NCBI GenBank assembly: GCA_031763025.1
Contig: JASSKH010000006.1
Span: 10,165,691-10,229,690, forward strand
DNA length: 64,000 nt
Source: Macrocystis pyrifera
Lineage: Eukaryota; Sar; Phaeophyceae; Laminariales; Laminariaceae
Direction: 5' to 3'
How positions within the stretch are numbered: position 1 is the first letter of the stretch; each line of letters begins with the position of its first letter. Below are positions 1 to 11,497 of this stretch, piece after piece. Position numbers and translations under genes: made by a program. The notes below the pieces were generated by a model, which saw only the letters and a list, made by a program, of their open reading frames with translations, ran no database searches and was not told the origin of the DNA.

Positions 1-410
1 CTTTCTTCTTATTACGTATGGCTTGAAGTGAGCAAGTGTCGTCTGTGGAGAGTACGTATATATCTCGCTCAGTTTTGACTGCTTTTCGATTGAGATTCGA
101 GTTCGAAAATCCTATTCTATAATAGTTTTCCTACTTTGTTTTTCATTTTGTTTTCGGACTTTTCATGTTGAATTTAGTGTTGAAGTGGCTATTTCGCTCA
201 GTTTTGACCGTGTTTCGATTCTGACTCGATCCTAGTTGTTTTTTCGACTCTTGGAAAAATCTTAGAATTATTGTGGCATGTTTTTTTTGTTGGACTCATA
301 GTGAGCGAGCTAAGCTGAGCTGAGCTGAGCTGAGCTGCGTGTAATTTTCGAAATAACTGAAGGAAAAAAAATAGTAAAGCGAGGAAAGCAGAAAACAGGG
401 AAAGTGAAGG
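1..410. other. AT-rich stretch, no gene seen
   Basis: No coding pattern is visible. A phrase of about 40 bases around TCGCTCAGTTTTGAC occurs near 66 and again near 190, a short direct duplication. A 5-base GAGCT/GCTGA tandem run lies at about 309-337. Confidence 0.5.
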
Positions 411-1260
411 TCACCAAGAACGTACAAACCGTAGAAGGGCGATTTTGTTCGTGTTGGACTCTTTGAGAGGGCAGCAGGTCACATCATATTCACGAGAAAA
501 ATGCATAAACCCAACTGTAGGAAGGATAGCACGTAGAACATCAAGCTGCTCGAGAGGATCAGGAGGGGGGCAGATGTGGCTGTTTATGCCGTCGACATTT
601 TCGCGCGTTTGCCAGGGGGCATGAAATGACAGCGGGGGCATAGAAAGACCACCATAATCACTTTTGGCAGCAGCACGAGATTGGGAGGTGTATTAACTGC
701 TGTGCACCCAACGAGCTTTCCCGCGACTTTTGAGCATCCGAAGGAGACGAACGCAAAATGAAAATTCAGTGGGGAGTGCGAGTTGTATGCGCCCGAGACA
801 AGTATATCAGGTGGGCTGCAATTCCGGCCCCACAGTAGTGATGGTGCTTGTTGAGTGCAGGCGGTCTGAAGAATACTGTTCAGATCAAACCTTGGGGCGT
901 ACGATGCGTGCAGCATGTGCATTGTTTAATATTCTTTCAGGAATACATTCTGCCACGACTTGCGGGCGACGTTTTTACTCCGTTGGTACTACGAAGATGG
1001 TGAATTCCTGTGTTGGGCTTTCTCTCAATCAAGGTTTGGTTCCGCGTGTGTTGATTATTCCGCAAGAATTGCAGCATGCCGTCCTTACAAACTGCATCCG
1101 ACACTGACGGCCGATGCACAGCTTCTCAGGACAGAGTGCGCTTGAGCTATATATGAAGAGTTTTTTTGGTTTGTATGTTGAGGGGGCTGCAGGAGCAGCG
1201 AGCGACGAAGACTGCTTCTGCGTGTTGCCGCCAAGGAGGATTCACGAGCGTAATGAAAAT
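411..1260 (-). repeat. Degenerate repeat with an inverted relative at 58.7-59.5 kb
   Basis: The reverse complement of about 520-1260 matches 58740-59480 in the same order and at moderate identity. Shared blocks include the DNA behind VSGAYNSHSPLN (here) and VSGASNSHRRLN (there), GKRAK in both, and a block around ATATATGAAGAG. The minus strand reads as protein-like text in more than one frame, for example LEQLDVLRAILPTVGF at 411-641. It therefore looks like a decayed coding repeat rather than a live gene. I do not recognise the protein. It is likely a mobile-element remnant because two copies lie 58 kb apart in opposite orientation. Confidence 0.5.
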
Positions 1261-1977
1261 ATGTTTTGTTTGAAACTACTCGATTTTTTCAATCTACACG
1301 TGCCAGGTGCAAGAGAAGGTACGATGCGCACATTTGTGAATGGGGTGATGATTTCCATCGGTGCACGTTCTTCCACCCACGCGTACTTATTTTTTATTTC
1401 TTGACTTCACCCGGCCGGGCCAGCCGCCAACTCATGGAAAGTGCTCGTGGCCTTACCACAGGCAAACGGATCCGGTCGCTGCAGACAAACATCGTCTGAC
1501 CTATTCCCTAGGTTTACCTGAAGGAGTTGTATAGCGGAAATTCGAGACTTTTCTGTCTGTCCACCCTCAAAAGGAAACTACAATCCTCGCGAAATCTGGT
1601 CCCAAACGGCCCCCGACGTTGATGTGTATTCTGCGAGAATCGATCGCGGACACGCACAAGCAGTCTGGGCCAACTTTCATAAGAGAGCCTGGCGCCAGAG
1701 GTCCAAGTGGTCAGCAACCATCACCCGGTGGTCGACCGGGCGATCGGCACGTGGCCCATACGAGACCACGCCAAAATGTCTGACGGCACGAAGCTGAACT
1801 GCCTCCACCGCCGAACCGTTGACGCTTTCATCCACAAACGACTGAATATCCGCGGCCGACTCGCCGAGGTCCGGGGGCAAGCGTGTCGTCAGTTAGCTGT
1901 GATTTCTGGACGTGACGCTCCCTCACGTCCCCGCTGTCCCGCACAGAAGGCTCACGGTCCGAAACGTTGTCTATGAA
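1261..1977. other. Unassigned, possible downstream remnant of the alanine-rich ORF
   Basis: Minus-strand open frames at 1677-1880 (starting MPPDLGESAADIQSFVDE) and 1514-1717 follow the alanine-rich ORF at 1978-2448 in other frames. They read like ordinary protein text and may be the decayed continuation of the same element. No family was recognised. Nothing else is seen here. Confidence 0.25.
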
Positions 1978-2448
1978 TTACTGTAGAAGGACGTCGACGT
2001 GGGAGGTCTTGGATGCGCCGTCGGTGACGGCGTCCCCAAGACCAACAATTGACAGAAGCACGTTGTCCAGTGTTGATTTGACGCCGAGGATCTCCGTATT
2101 TATTCGGGAAAGCTCGGAGGCCACCTGGTTCTGCCAATGCAGAACGTCAGCCGTCCATACCCCCCCCCCCGAAGCTGCCGGCATAGATGGAGGACCAGCT
2201 GCAGCAGCGGTAGCAGCAGCAGCAGCAGCAGCAGCATTGGCCTGGCGAGCGGCCGCAGCAGCGTCGGTGGCCTGGCGAGCCTCGGCCTCGCCCAGCACGG
2301 CGTGCGTCGACCTCCACTTGCACAGCAGTACAGCAGCATGAGCATTCGCCTCAGCTTGTGTCTGCGCAGCAAATAACACAGCCTGCACCTCTCGCGCAGC
2401 AGTAGCCGCGTTAGCCACGGCCTCCGGTGACTTGCTCTCGTCGGACAT
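1978..2448 (-). CDS. Alanine-rich hypothetical ORF (156 aa), possibly element-borne
   Basis: This minus-strand frame starts MSDESKSPEAVANAATAA. It has a helical alanine/glutamine-rich first half, a polyalanine run coded by GCA/GCT triplets (about 2190-2240), and a hydrophobic-heptad tail near LHWQNQVASELSRINTEI that could form a short coiled coil. No catalytic motif is visible. The composition resembles the start of a retroelement gag, but without a zinc knuckle or polymerase next to it that is only a guess. It could equally be a first exon of an unknown host gene. Confidence 0.3.
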   Translation of the reverse strand: MSDESKSPEAVANAATAAREVQAVLFAAQTQAEANAHAAVLLCKWRSTHAVLGEAEARQATDAAAAARQANAAAAAAAATAAAAGPPSMPAASGGGVWTADVLHWQNQVASELSRINTEILGVKSTLDNVLLSIVGLGDAVTDGASKTSHVDVLLQ

Positions 2449-3411
2449 CCTGAACTCAAACTAATTTGTATCACACCTTTGGATCTGTAGCTTTGCCTCT
2501 GCTTCACTGCGCTGTTACGTGTAGGTTGCGGCTACGTACCAGACAAGGTGTTTGTACCAAGGGCTACGATTCATGCTACCGTGAATCACCGCATTCATCT
2601 GATTGGCTAAAATTCTTACGTACGTACAAAACTCACGTTCTCTCATTCTTCCGAGAATACGTTGTTTCACGACAAAATCTCACGAATGGTGATGTGGTTT
2701 GCTCGTTAGGAACGGCTGTCTGAAGAATCACCCTGTGACAACCTAAACCATACCGTACCTCTCTTGTGCAGCTTGGGTTTGGATATTTTCATACCACCTG
2801 CTGTACTTCGAGATAATACGAGTACATACCTGACAACACCTTATTTATTATTGTCTTCTTTCGTCTAATCGTTACGTACCACTCCGAAGGAAAATATTTA
2901 CGAGTATGTATAATTGTGACGGTGGTAATCCAAGGATCCGAGGGGTTTCCAGAAATGGACACGGCATGTACGCAAAGGGGATAGTGCGAATTGAACCCGG
3001 AGACTGTGGACATGTGAGTGGGAGACGGTCACAACCCTTCTCGACCTCGTTGAGCTTCTTTTGGCTCGTCCGGTTGGCGGCAGTGGTCCCCTACACCAGC
3101 AAAGTACCGACTAAAGCGACTAGGAGATGGCTCAAGCGTACGTCCCGTAGGCCGTGTGGAACAACTGGAATGTAGGTGGCAGTCTTTGCGACGAACTGAA
3201 AGGGTTTGGGCGTGTGAACGAAGGCCAGACCCATGGTCCTGTGTGTTCTGAGAACGAAATAGTACATGATGGTTTAGAGTGTGAGCCCATCTGAGCAACC
3301 CTTCGAGGGGCACAAGCTATATCGGCCAGAGAACCCGGCGATGCTACGCCATTATGCACGACACGCGCACCGTTCGACTCTGTGACATGGTCTCCAATCT
3401 GGTAGCATAGT
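2449..3411. other. No gene recognised
   Basis: Short overlapping frames on both strands only, with no motif, repeat unit or splice-supported exon that I can defend. Confidence 0.5.
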
Positions 3412-4047
3412 ATGTGCCTGCAAACGACCTTGGAGCGCCAAAAGAGAACCCTTTGTGCAGGCTTTCTAATAATATTGGAGGGCGGAGCGACGTGCTCCAG
3501 GACGGTCTCCACCGCATCGCTGAAGCCATTCTACACGAGGCCTTCCGATCTTGGGCACACCGTGGGGGGTGAGCTCGCGCAGACGGCGTGGGGAGCGGAC
3601 CTAGGGCTCGGAGGACACTCGACTACAGCAGCACCAATGTACACGCTACTTGACAGGAAGCGGGTGGTCAGCGCTACCGGGGTCGCGAGATGGGAGTACC
3701 GCGGCGGGTACGTCGACGGGGAGGCGTCGGGATTGGTTCTCGGAGGCGGCGTCACTGGACAGCTTCACTTCGCTGCAGTTGGACACGTTTCACGCGTTGT
3801 GGAATTTGTACGATCCGAGCAGCGAGTGGAGCTGCCCCGCAGCCCGAGACGAGGGTGCGAGAAGACACCCCGCGCTGAGAAGAAAGGAGGCGCTGAGAAG
3901 GTTCGCGATCGGCTCCAAAGTCATAACCGGTCGAGGGTGGAAAGGTGCCCGCGGGGCGGCCCGGGCAGGTCAACGAGTTTTGCTCGCCGTACTGGCGCCT
4001 CCGCTTCGCCGACAACTAGTGCGAAGAGCTGGCGGCATCAGAAATGA
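3412..4047 (+). other. GC-rich island, doubtful coding potential
   Basis: A 211-codon plus-strand frame spans a GC-rich island in otherwise AT-rich DNA. A second plus frame over 3650-4040 contains text such as LDSFTSLQLDTFHALWNLYD that looks more protein-like than the longer one, so an exon of an unknown gene is possible. No family, partner exon or convincing splice pair was identified. The open frames could simply be a product of GC content. Confidence 0.2.
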
Positions 4048-4950
4048 GGGGATGCTTACATGTATTGTATCTGATCGTCTACTGTTGCTCCCATGGCGTT
4101 CAGCATTGCATACCAAAATATTTATTAACATTTTTCATGCTTAGTACGACCCCATTGTAATTAAACGGTCTGTCCTATCCTGCTTCCAGGTCTCGAGTAT
4201 TACCCACCAGCCATCGTCCCGAACACTACGCACGTGCCACACAAGTGCCACAGGGGTATTCTTCACTCGTACTACAATTAGTACGTATTTCGTATACATT
4301 ACAAGAAGTATGAAATTTGTGTCGAACTTTCGATCGATGGACTTCGTGCTCCAGATAAATAGAGCGGGGAAGAGACGGATAGACGGATTGAACTCACCCT
4401 GCGCGAGCTTTTTTGTTTTTCAGATGAGAACCGCAAGCAAGTGCGAGGAGCATTTACTACCAGTATGTTTGTCGGGGCGGGGGATAAGGGGAACCGACTG
4501 GAAGGGAGTGGCAACTAGAGCACATGCAAAGGAGCGGGCGGATTGGGCTAAGGCGATGAGGCGGCCATGAATAACGGCAGCAGGATGGCACACGGAGACC
4601 CATGACCGGCGCGCACACCATCACGAGAGAAGAAGCGGTTATCACTTTTTTTCTCCTTTTTGTTTCTCACGAGGCAGTACTGCTGTACTACAGTATGTAC
4701 TTTCCATTTAAGTCGCTGGTCTTTGTAGTTGACGAGTTGCATACCCTTCATGGGGAATGACCCCCCGCAGTTATCAGTGACGTGGTATCATCGCTGTGCT
4801 GAAATTATGTGTCGGACAATCCGGGAAGAGATGGCTGTCGTTGATATTCGTGTCGTGGTTTTAGGTTCGATTGCTCTTTTTTCACTGCATGTCCGCGAGT
4901 TGTCACTCTGACAGCACCGCAGAGATCAGGCGGGTTCCTCTCTGCGTTCA
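4048..4950. other. No gene recognised
   Basis: AT-rich sequence with short frames only. I see no repeat or motif worth naming. Confidence 0.5.
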
Positions 4951-5238
4951 CGACTACTGTGCGTATCGTACGGTGCAGACAGCACTCCAGACAGCAGCTA
5001 TTCATAGCTGCTTTAGTCAGCAGCCACGAGTTGGTTAGTGGTGGGAACGGGGGAACTCTATGTTGTAGTTGAGAGGATGTACTCGCGGCCATGTTAGTTC
5101 AGTTTGCATATTGATTTCATCTTGTGTGCGTGTGCGGTGCGCCTTCTTCGTCTCGCGTATTATTGTTCGGATATTCCTAGGGTTCCAGCACCTTTGCGTG
5201 ACCACGGATTCTTTCGTTTGAGAGTTAGTGTGAAAACT
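4951..5238. repeat. Left arm of a long inverted repeat
   Basis: The reverse complement of this arm matches 6590-6907 with small gaps. Shared blocks include the DNA for PPFPPLTNSWLLT near the outer half, the block CGCCTTCTTCGTCTCG, and the block around CCAGCACCTT and GACCACGGA at the inner end. The outer ends of the two arms correspond, which is the layout of terminal inverted repeats around a 1.35-kb centre. No target-site duplication was established, so two opposed copies of a dispersed repeat remain possible. Confidence 0.55.
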
Positions 5239-5659
5239 ACAACATCAGGATAAATTGTCCATTATTAAACAGTTATATCCAAAAACAGGCACCAGGTGTA
5301 CCTACGCGTTTATATTCACATCATACTGAACTCCTGAACTGGCTTCCAGGGCTCCCTTTGTGTTTGAGCCATTCAGAGCTGTACACACGCCGGAAAATTA
5401 AAGAGAACCTACTTTTGGCTTTTGCACAAAAAATAGGTATTTACAGCAAAAAAGTGTTTTTTCTCTTGTTTTGATACGGTCCGCACAATTATACGACCCA
5501 TACATACTATACGTACGAGTACTATCGCTACTTTTCGTAGCAGACGATATCGGGGCGTCGATAGGCTATCGTACCGGTAGACTATTAATAACAATAGCAT
5601 ACACACACCCACAGCATGCAGAAGCAAGCAGAAACTCCTGCTGTACAAGTTACAGCAGT

Positions 5660-5905
5660 ACCTTTTCACCTCAACTCGTGACAGGATTTATCCCCAGCGA
5701 CCTTCTCTCTGCACAAGCCGTGGTCACACGAGGAGGTCCTGGAGGTAGGTGTGTTTTCCGGCTCGCCACTGGCATAAATGCTTAATAAGGCGCCTTCGTT
5801 TTTATCGCGCATAGATTGCCACAGCAGTAGTCGAGTGTATTCAGCGTTCATTCGTTCCCACCTTTGCCACGATAGACAATGATGGTGAAATTCCATCGAA
5901 TATTA
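5660..5905 (-). repeat. Diverged fragment of the SINE body
   Basis: Blocks such as ACAAGCCGTGGTCACA, TTTATCGCGCATAG and CCATCGAAT occur in the same order as in the SINE copies at 8221-8546 and 9934-10274. The orientation is that of the 8.2-kb copy. The tRNA-like head is not present. It looks older than the other two copies. Confidence 0.5.
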
Positions 5906-5929
5906 GGTTTTGTTTGAAGTACGTAAATT

Positions 5930-5934
<5 letters not shown>

Positions 5935-5990
<56 letters not shown>
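5935..5990. repeat. (CT)n microsatellite passing into (GC)n
   Basis: About 46 bases of perfect CT repeat are followed by 10 bases of CG/GC. It sits where the SINE body has CACGCTCTCGCGC, so it may have grown from that seed. Confidence 0.9.
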
Positions 5991-5991
<1 letters not shown>

Positions 5992-6589
5992 TTTTTAGCG
6001 AAAATGCTGCCAGGCATTTAAGTGTGGTGGTGTAGACACGGGTCCTATTCGCAGTTGGAATGAAGAATGAGTAAAAAAGGTAGGTGAGTGTGTTGTAGTG
6101 TACTATCAATACTGGAAAATCATACTGCTGTACCTGGCACCAAATACAGAAGAATAAAAACCGAAGCTGTGAGATCGAAAAATTACTCAAAACTAATACT
6201 TTCAAGCTTGGTGTGATAATGATATTAATACTGCTGTAGTGATGATTCGACAGAGCGTTCGTTCTTATATGGGCTGTGTGGGTTTTAGTAGAGAGTTGTC
6301 TTCAACTTATTACAGGTAGATTTGAGAACAATGTAACCGCTACCGACCTACTACTCATGTCTAAAGGTGACCGCTGCTGTGGTTACGATGTACCTGCTGC
6401 AGCAGGGTCAGGACAGAAAGGTCCAGCCCCGGCCGGGTGCTCGAGTAAAAAACATTGTTGTTATAGAAAGAGCAGAATACATTTACTTTTTCTCGGCTGC
6501 TGCATTATCTAGTCCTGCTGTCATTGTTGTGGTCTGCCTTGCTTTCTCTTTGTTTTGGATACTCCAGTAGTTGTGGTTTTGTTGTTGTT

Positions 6590-6907
6590 CTCTCACAGTA
6601 ACTCTCACGAAGAAGTCCGTGGTCATACAAAGAAAGGTGCTGGAGCCTTGCTTGGAAGATCTGAAAAACCCCAAAATCGAAATAGTCTGCCTAAAAACAT
6701 ATACGAGACGAAGAAGGCGCATACGAGATGAAATCAATGTGCAAACTGAACTATTAATAACATGGCGGCGGGTATATCCTCTCAACTACACAGCATAGAG
6801 TCCCCCCCGTTCCCACCACTAACCAACTCGTGGCTGCTGACTACAGCGGCTGCTGTCTGGAGTGCTGCTTGCACCGCCGTACGAAACGCACGACAGGGCG
6901 GTAGTCG
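6590..6907. repeat. Right arm of the long inverted repeat
   Basis: Inverted match of 4951-5238. A short frame from 6762 (MAAGISSQL) mirrors the minus-strand frame from 5092 (MAASTSSQL). Both run into PPFPPLTNSWLLT, then diverge. The conserved short peptide is more likely a by-product of DNA similarity than a gene. Confidence 0.55.
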
Positions 6908-7829
6908 TATACACCGTTGTGTACGCGGGATGTTCTCGTGCGGAGCGCATCGAAAACAATCGAAACAAGTGAAGTACGTTTTGCAAGAATCAATTTCCTA
7001 TGTGTGTGTTTTTTCACATTAAACCGTTCTTCTACACGTCGACGTCCAGCAAGCCCAGTGTCCGTGCTGATTCTTCACCCTATATAGAAATATACGAGCT
7101 CTGTGGTCACAGAATACGACACAGAGAGAGATAACACACCGTAATGCATTAATAGCCTACGCAATACCATGTCTTCGCACCAGGTGCGGCCGACACAACA
7201 TACATACATACGCCAGCAACCAAAATACACCATAAAGAAAGAGAAGCAACGAAGAAACCAAACCGAAAAAGAAAAGGAGAAGAATCCTAAATAAACAAAT
7301 AAAATGGGAAGCCAAAGCTCAGACACATACTACCCCGAGCATGAGCCAAAATGGACGTGCAAGGGGGAAGAAACGGGAACAAAAAAGGAAAAAGGGAAAA
7401 ATGCATCCCGGGGAACACTTAACTAACTATGTAAAATGAGAAAGAATGAGTGGGCCAAAAAATATAAAAACAAAAGTAAACACTGTCGTCACTCACCCAC
7501 TATGTAGTACTTCTTTCATAAGGATAAGAACGGGAAAAGAGATAGGAAACAGTTAAGTCATGGAAAAAATCGAAGCACCAAGCAAGCCCATACCTACCGA
7601 ACGGCCGCAGCAGTTGGCGGTAGATCGGAACGGATGTTCGTCATCCAGTGGGCATACGGACGCACGTGAGTTTATGTATGTATGCAAATAAATGATGCCG
7701 AATACTCCTGTGGTGTCAGCGGCACGCAAAGGATTGTTTTTATAAAACACTGGGTAGGTAAGATTGGTTTGTAAAGTTTCATGTGAGTATCGGGGTACAG
7801 CTGCTAGCAGTGGTCGATCGCCCCCGCGG
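6908..7829. other. No gene recognised
   Basis: A-rich sequence on the plus strand from about 7200 to 7560. No motif or supported exon is seen. Confidence 0.5.
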
Positions 7830-8220
7830 TGGTTGATTAATGGTTCCCTAGATAATTAATACCAGTACCTGATAGAGAGAGAATGGTCTATGGTCTAATT
7901 GTCTATTAACTGCTTGCTATTTATTGCAAATGACTGTCTATTGTGACGAATACTTCCAACTAATTGAAGCGCGTCGAGACAATTTCTACCTGGCCCTATT
8001 GTCCGAAAACTTCCATTTAAGGAGCAGTCTCCGAAATCGATGGTCCAGATAATGCCAGTTAATGGACCTCCGCCTCAATGAAATGTCCCGCCAATTTTAA
8101 ATATTAATAATCTCGACAAGTCTAACCCTAAACCACCCCTTAGGCTAGACTCCGAAATCAGTTATCTCGACAATTCCAATGAATGCACTATCTCCTAAAT
8201 CAATTGCCCGACAATTCAAT
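7830..8220. repeat. Degenerate minisatellite, left part
   Basis: A degenerate unit of roughly 50-60 bases recurs around TTGTCCGGACAATTCCAA, TTAATAGAC and AGTCTCCAAAATC. Examples begin near 7990, 8030 and 8155. The array resumes at 8556 beyond an inserted SINE, so this is one array cut in two. Confidence 0.6.
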
Positions 8221-8546
8221 TGTTTTTTGTTTTTTCAATCATCCCTTTTACTTTCCAGCCTAACTCGTAGGAGGTTTTACCCTCAGCGATCTTCTGGACA
8301 AGCCGTGGTCACAGGTGTCGTCCCTTTCCCCCCCCGGTACGTGGCTTTATATTTTGTCGCGCATAGGGGTGAGCATTCCCACTTCTCATCGATTTTCATC
8401 GAATGTAGCTAACTCACGCTCTCGCGCTTTCCGCTAATCATTTTTTAATGCAAGAAGTCCCTACGAGCATGCACTCGGTGATACCTGAACACACGAAATT
8501 GATCTTGATAGGCAAGCGGATCACCTACCAAGCCACCGGGGACGCC
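8221..8546 (-). mobile_element. tRNA-derived SINE, copy 1
   Basis: Minus-strand copy with the head at 8546 (GGCGTCCCCGGTGGCTTGG) and an A-rich tail at 8221-8236, seen here as T runs. It is closely similar over about 320 bases to the copy at 9934-10274. The head carries an A-box-like and a degraded B-box-like RNA polymerase III promoter. It sits inside a minisatellite that continues on both sides, so it inserted after the array formed. Confidence 0.75.
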
Positions 8547-8555
8547 GGCAATTAG

Positions 8556-8820
8556 TAATTTTTTTATATAGTCTCCCAAACCCATTGTCCCGGCAATTCC
8601 AATTAATAGACAGTCTCCAAAATCAATTGTTGTACAATGTCCGGATAGTTTCGTTACAAATATTATTATAGCAGGTCTAAAACAGTTGTCCGGGCAATTC
8701 CAAGTATTAGACAGCAGTATACAAAAACATTTGTCCGGACAATTTCAAGTATTAATAGTAGGATATCTCCTAAATCACTTCTTTAGACAATGCCAATTAA
8801 TTGTGGTTTGTGGACCCAGA
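8556..8820. repeat. Degenerate minisatellite, right part
   Basis: Continuation of the array at 7830-8220. Units carry TTGTCCGGACAATT or close variants and AAGTATTA/TTAATAGAC, at about 8580, 8640, 8690, 8735 and 8785. Confidence 0.6.
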
Positions 8821-9933
8821 CTTACTTGAGTTTGTTCGGTGTTTGGTTTTAGTCGAGGCTTCGAAGTCATCATCATGGCATCGCGACGTTTCACTATCAA
8901 CCATGCAATGAATGTTTTGTCGTCTACTGAATGAACAGGGGGGGTATAATAGTGATTATACTCTTTATCACGACGGAGATTTCCTATCACAGGTACTTAT
9001 TATATTGAAGTTGAGTTGGAGGTTTGTCACAGGTGATTTCAGACCCAAGGGTGCTGACCAGAGGTCTCGCGTTCTGGTGGAGAAAGCATGTGCGCTGGTG
9101 CCTGTGCATCGTTTGTTTATCTAGGAAGCAGGTATGTATCTGGAACGTATAGCTAGCGGGGAGTGTCAACAAGTAGAGTTACCAGAGGGGCATACCGACT
9201 TCCTCATCTAACCGGCACACGAGGAGACATTTCACTTTGACCGTGACTTGTGGTAATTTATCTCACCAATTAGTTTTCCCGGGGGGGTTGCGGCATTCCG
9301 TCCTCCGGGATACGAGTACATAGGGGTTTTCGGGTCTTCGGTTCCTGTGGGATGTTTTCGGAAAGTGCTTAAATTGCTTAACGTACGACGTCAGAGGCGC
9401 TTATAGGGAAATGGAGAATGGGAGGTGTCCATGCGTTGAATAAGGTTAAAGCGTCAAAGGGACATACCTGGCGGTGTTGATGCACCGTGTCGTACACTTC
9501 GTCGGCTATTGGTTAATTTAGCACAAAACGTACGACAAGAGGGGAACCACTTGCTACTGATTGATACCTACTACAGAAAAAGTGCAGAAAGGAGTGTACC
9601 GTCTGGTGCATGCTTTCGTAGAGAGCTGTTTGCAGGGAGGGGGGCTGCTGTAGTCCAATTTACGTTGTTGTATATATGTCAGAGATGTGCTGTTGTTCTG
9701 GTCTTAAAGAGTACACAACAGGCGCGCCGGCATATAGCACGATACGATACAAAAAAATACGTATGTATACGTGAAACCGGTGTCGCTCGTTTTGTTTGAA
9801 AGTTTGAAAGTTTTATTGAAACCAGGATACTCTCGGGTGTTATTTTTCCCCCTTCTCGCTTAATTGTTCAAACTCTATACTGAAATTGGGTGTGAAAATA
9901 TACCATTTATAAACCTGTACCTGCACTCTCTTA
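8821..9933. other. No gene recognised
   Basis: Short frames only. I see no defensible gene or repeat. Confidence 0.5.
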
Positions 9934-10245
9934 GCGTCCCCGGTGGCTTGGTAGGTGGTCCGCGTGCCTGTCAAGATCAATTTCGTGGGTTCAAGTCTCA
10001 CCGAGTGCATGCTCATAGGGACTTTTTCTTGCATAAACAATTGATTAGCGGAAAGCGCGAGAGCGTGAGTTAGCTACATTCGATGAAAATCGACGAGCAG
10101 TGGGAATGCTGAACCCTATGCGCGACAAAAAAATGAAGGCACGTACCGGGGGGGAGAAGGGACGACACCTGTGACCACGGCTTGTCCACAAGATCGTCGA
10201 GGGTAAAACCTCCTACGAGTGGGCTGGAAAGTAGAAGTGATGAAG

Positions 10246-10274
<29 letters not shown>
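9934..10274 (+). mobile_element. tRNA-derived SINE, copy 2, with poly-A tail
   Basis: The head begins GCGTCCCCGGTGGCTTGGTA. It has an A-box-like TGGCTTGGTAGG at about 9944 and a B-box-like GGTTCAAGTCTCAC at about 9988, the internal RNA polymerase III promoter of a tRNA ancestor. A body of about 230 bases unrelated to tRNA follows, then a pure A run ending at 10274. SINEs of this kind depend on a LINE reverse transcriptase for mobility. The long clean A tail suggests a fairly recent insertion. The tail stops about 10 bases from the LTR edge of the next element. Confidence 0.8.
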
Positions 10275-10279
<5 letters not shown>

Positions 10280-10284
10280 AGCAC

Positions 10285-10780
10285 AGCTTCCAGAGTTTAG
10301 ATGATGGTCCGAACAGGCAGAGACGCGGTGGTCCAGGCCAAGGAGACAGAAGATGATGAAGTTTTCGTGTAATAGTCCCAGCGTGATGAGAGGCAAGAAG
10401 CGGACTAAACCGAAACAGGAAGGGGCATCTTCAGATGGTCCCTCCTGTCGGTAGTTCTACCCAAATGCTTTGATATATTCATCTACAAGAGCCACTACCT
10501 TGCCCATACTCTGGTATACTGTAGAGTACTTGCATCTGTCTCTACTATCGGCCAATGACCGACAACCTGACTACCGACATTGTCTCTAGACGGTCTCTCT
10601 TGCGGGAAACACTTTCTGCTATTGGCTACCCACTCGACTAGTCTCCAAGTATTCAGTCCTCCAGCTAATAGTACCATTCTCTACAGAAACAGTCTTAAAG
10701 ACATTGCTACCATTGAATAGTCAGTCCAACAGCAGTCTTAGTACTCACTCCTACGTCAGTTCGACAGGCCAGAGTTAGTC
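10285..10780 (-). repeat. 3' LTR of the Ty3/gypsy fossil
   Basis: Aligns along its length with 21651-22147: both begin AGCTTCCAGAGTTTAGATGA and share GTCGGTAGTTCTACCCAAAT, CGACAACCTGACTACCGACA and GCTATTGGCTAC in order. It shows many differences from the other LTR. Confidence 0.75.
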
Positions 10781-11497
10781 TCCATGTCAGGTGCATCCTG
10801 GCATCTGGCATGAGAGACTGACCTTTCTTTCCGACAGCCCCGGTTATGTGCCGTCTATGAATACTACTGAAACCCAGTTTCCCATTCCTATACTGAAACT
10901 CAATATCACCTGTCGCCAACGTAGAGGGCGTGTAGTGGAACAACACCAATATGTTATATTGCTCGCATGAAAAAAAAAAAACCGAGTCAATAGTTTTAGT
11001 CAGACCCCGAACAAAAATCGTATCGAGTTAACAAAAAAAAAACGTACCAAGTGGACAGCAGTGTCAGACCCCGAAAAAATCAAAACCTACGACTAAATTC
11101 TCGTATAACAAAATATGACACCATTCATTTTGTACGTACCCTAAGTGTTGTACTCTGGTTTTCAACTGTATGCTCCTTCTATACAATGTTTTTACCCTAT
11201 TACAACCTCCCGGCTGTACTTCCCGTGCTGAAGTTGCCATCCCCCTTTTTTCTACCGCAACCGCCTGGCTGTGCGTCCCATACTGGAGTTGCCATCCCCA
11301 CCTTTTTCTACCACAAACGCCTGGCTGGCTGTATGTCCCATACTGGAGTTGTCATTCCCCCCTTTTTCTACCGCAACGCCTGGCTGTACATCCCGTACTG
11401 AAGTTATCACCCCACCCCTGGGCTATGTTTGTGCACTCCTCGCGTCCCATCTACTCCATTGGTGGTGCATAGTTCTTGGCACTCCGAGTCCTCCGGT
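10781..11497. other. Left part of the LTR element, with tandem repeats
   Basis: No coding signal is seen. Four degenerate copies of a unit of about 57-63 bases lie at about 11205-11410, each with CCTGGCTGT (or CCCGGCTGT), a short C/T-rich block and TACTGGAGTTG or TACTGAAGTT. Poly-A runs occur at 10970-11042. Confidence 0.6.

Larger units (their letters stand above)
5239..6589. other. Centre between the inverted arms
   Basis: No transposase-like ORF is seen. The centre holds a SINE-body fragment (5660-5905), a CT/GC microsatellite (5935-5990) and AT-rich filler. If the arms are termini of a DNA transposon, this is a non-autonomous, internally replaced copy. Confidence 0.45.

Noticed and set aside
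9934-10010. Possible functional tRNA gene
   Set aside because: The A- and B-boxes are present, but the fold is poor and the sequence continues into a conserved body and A-tail. It is a SINE head.
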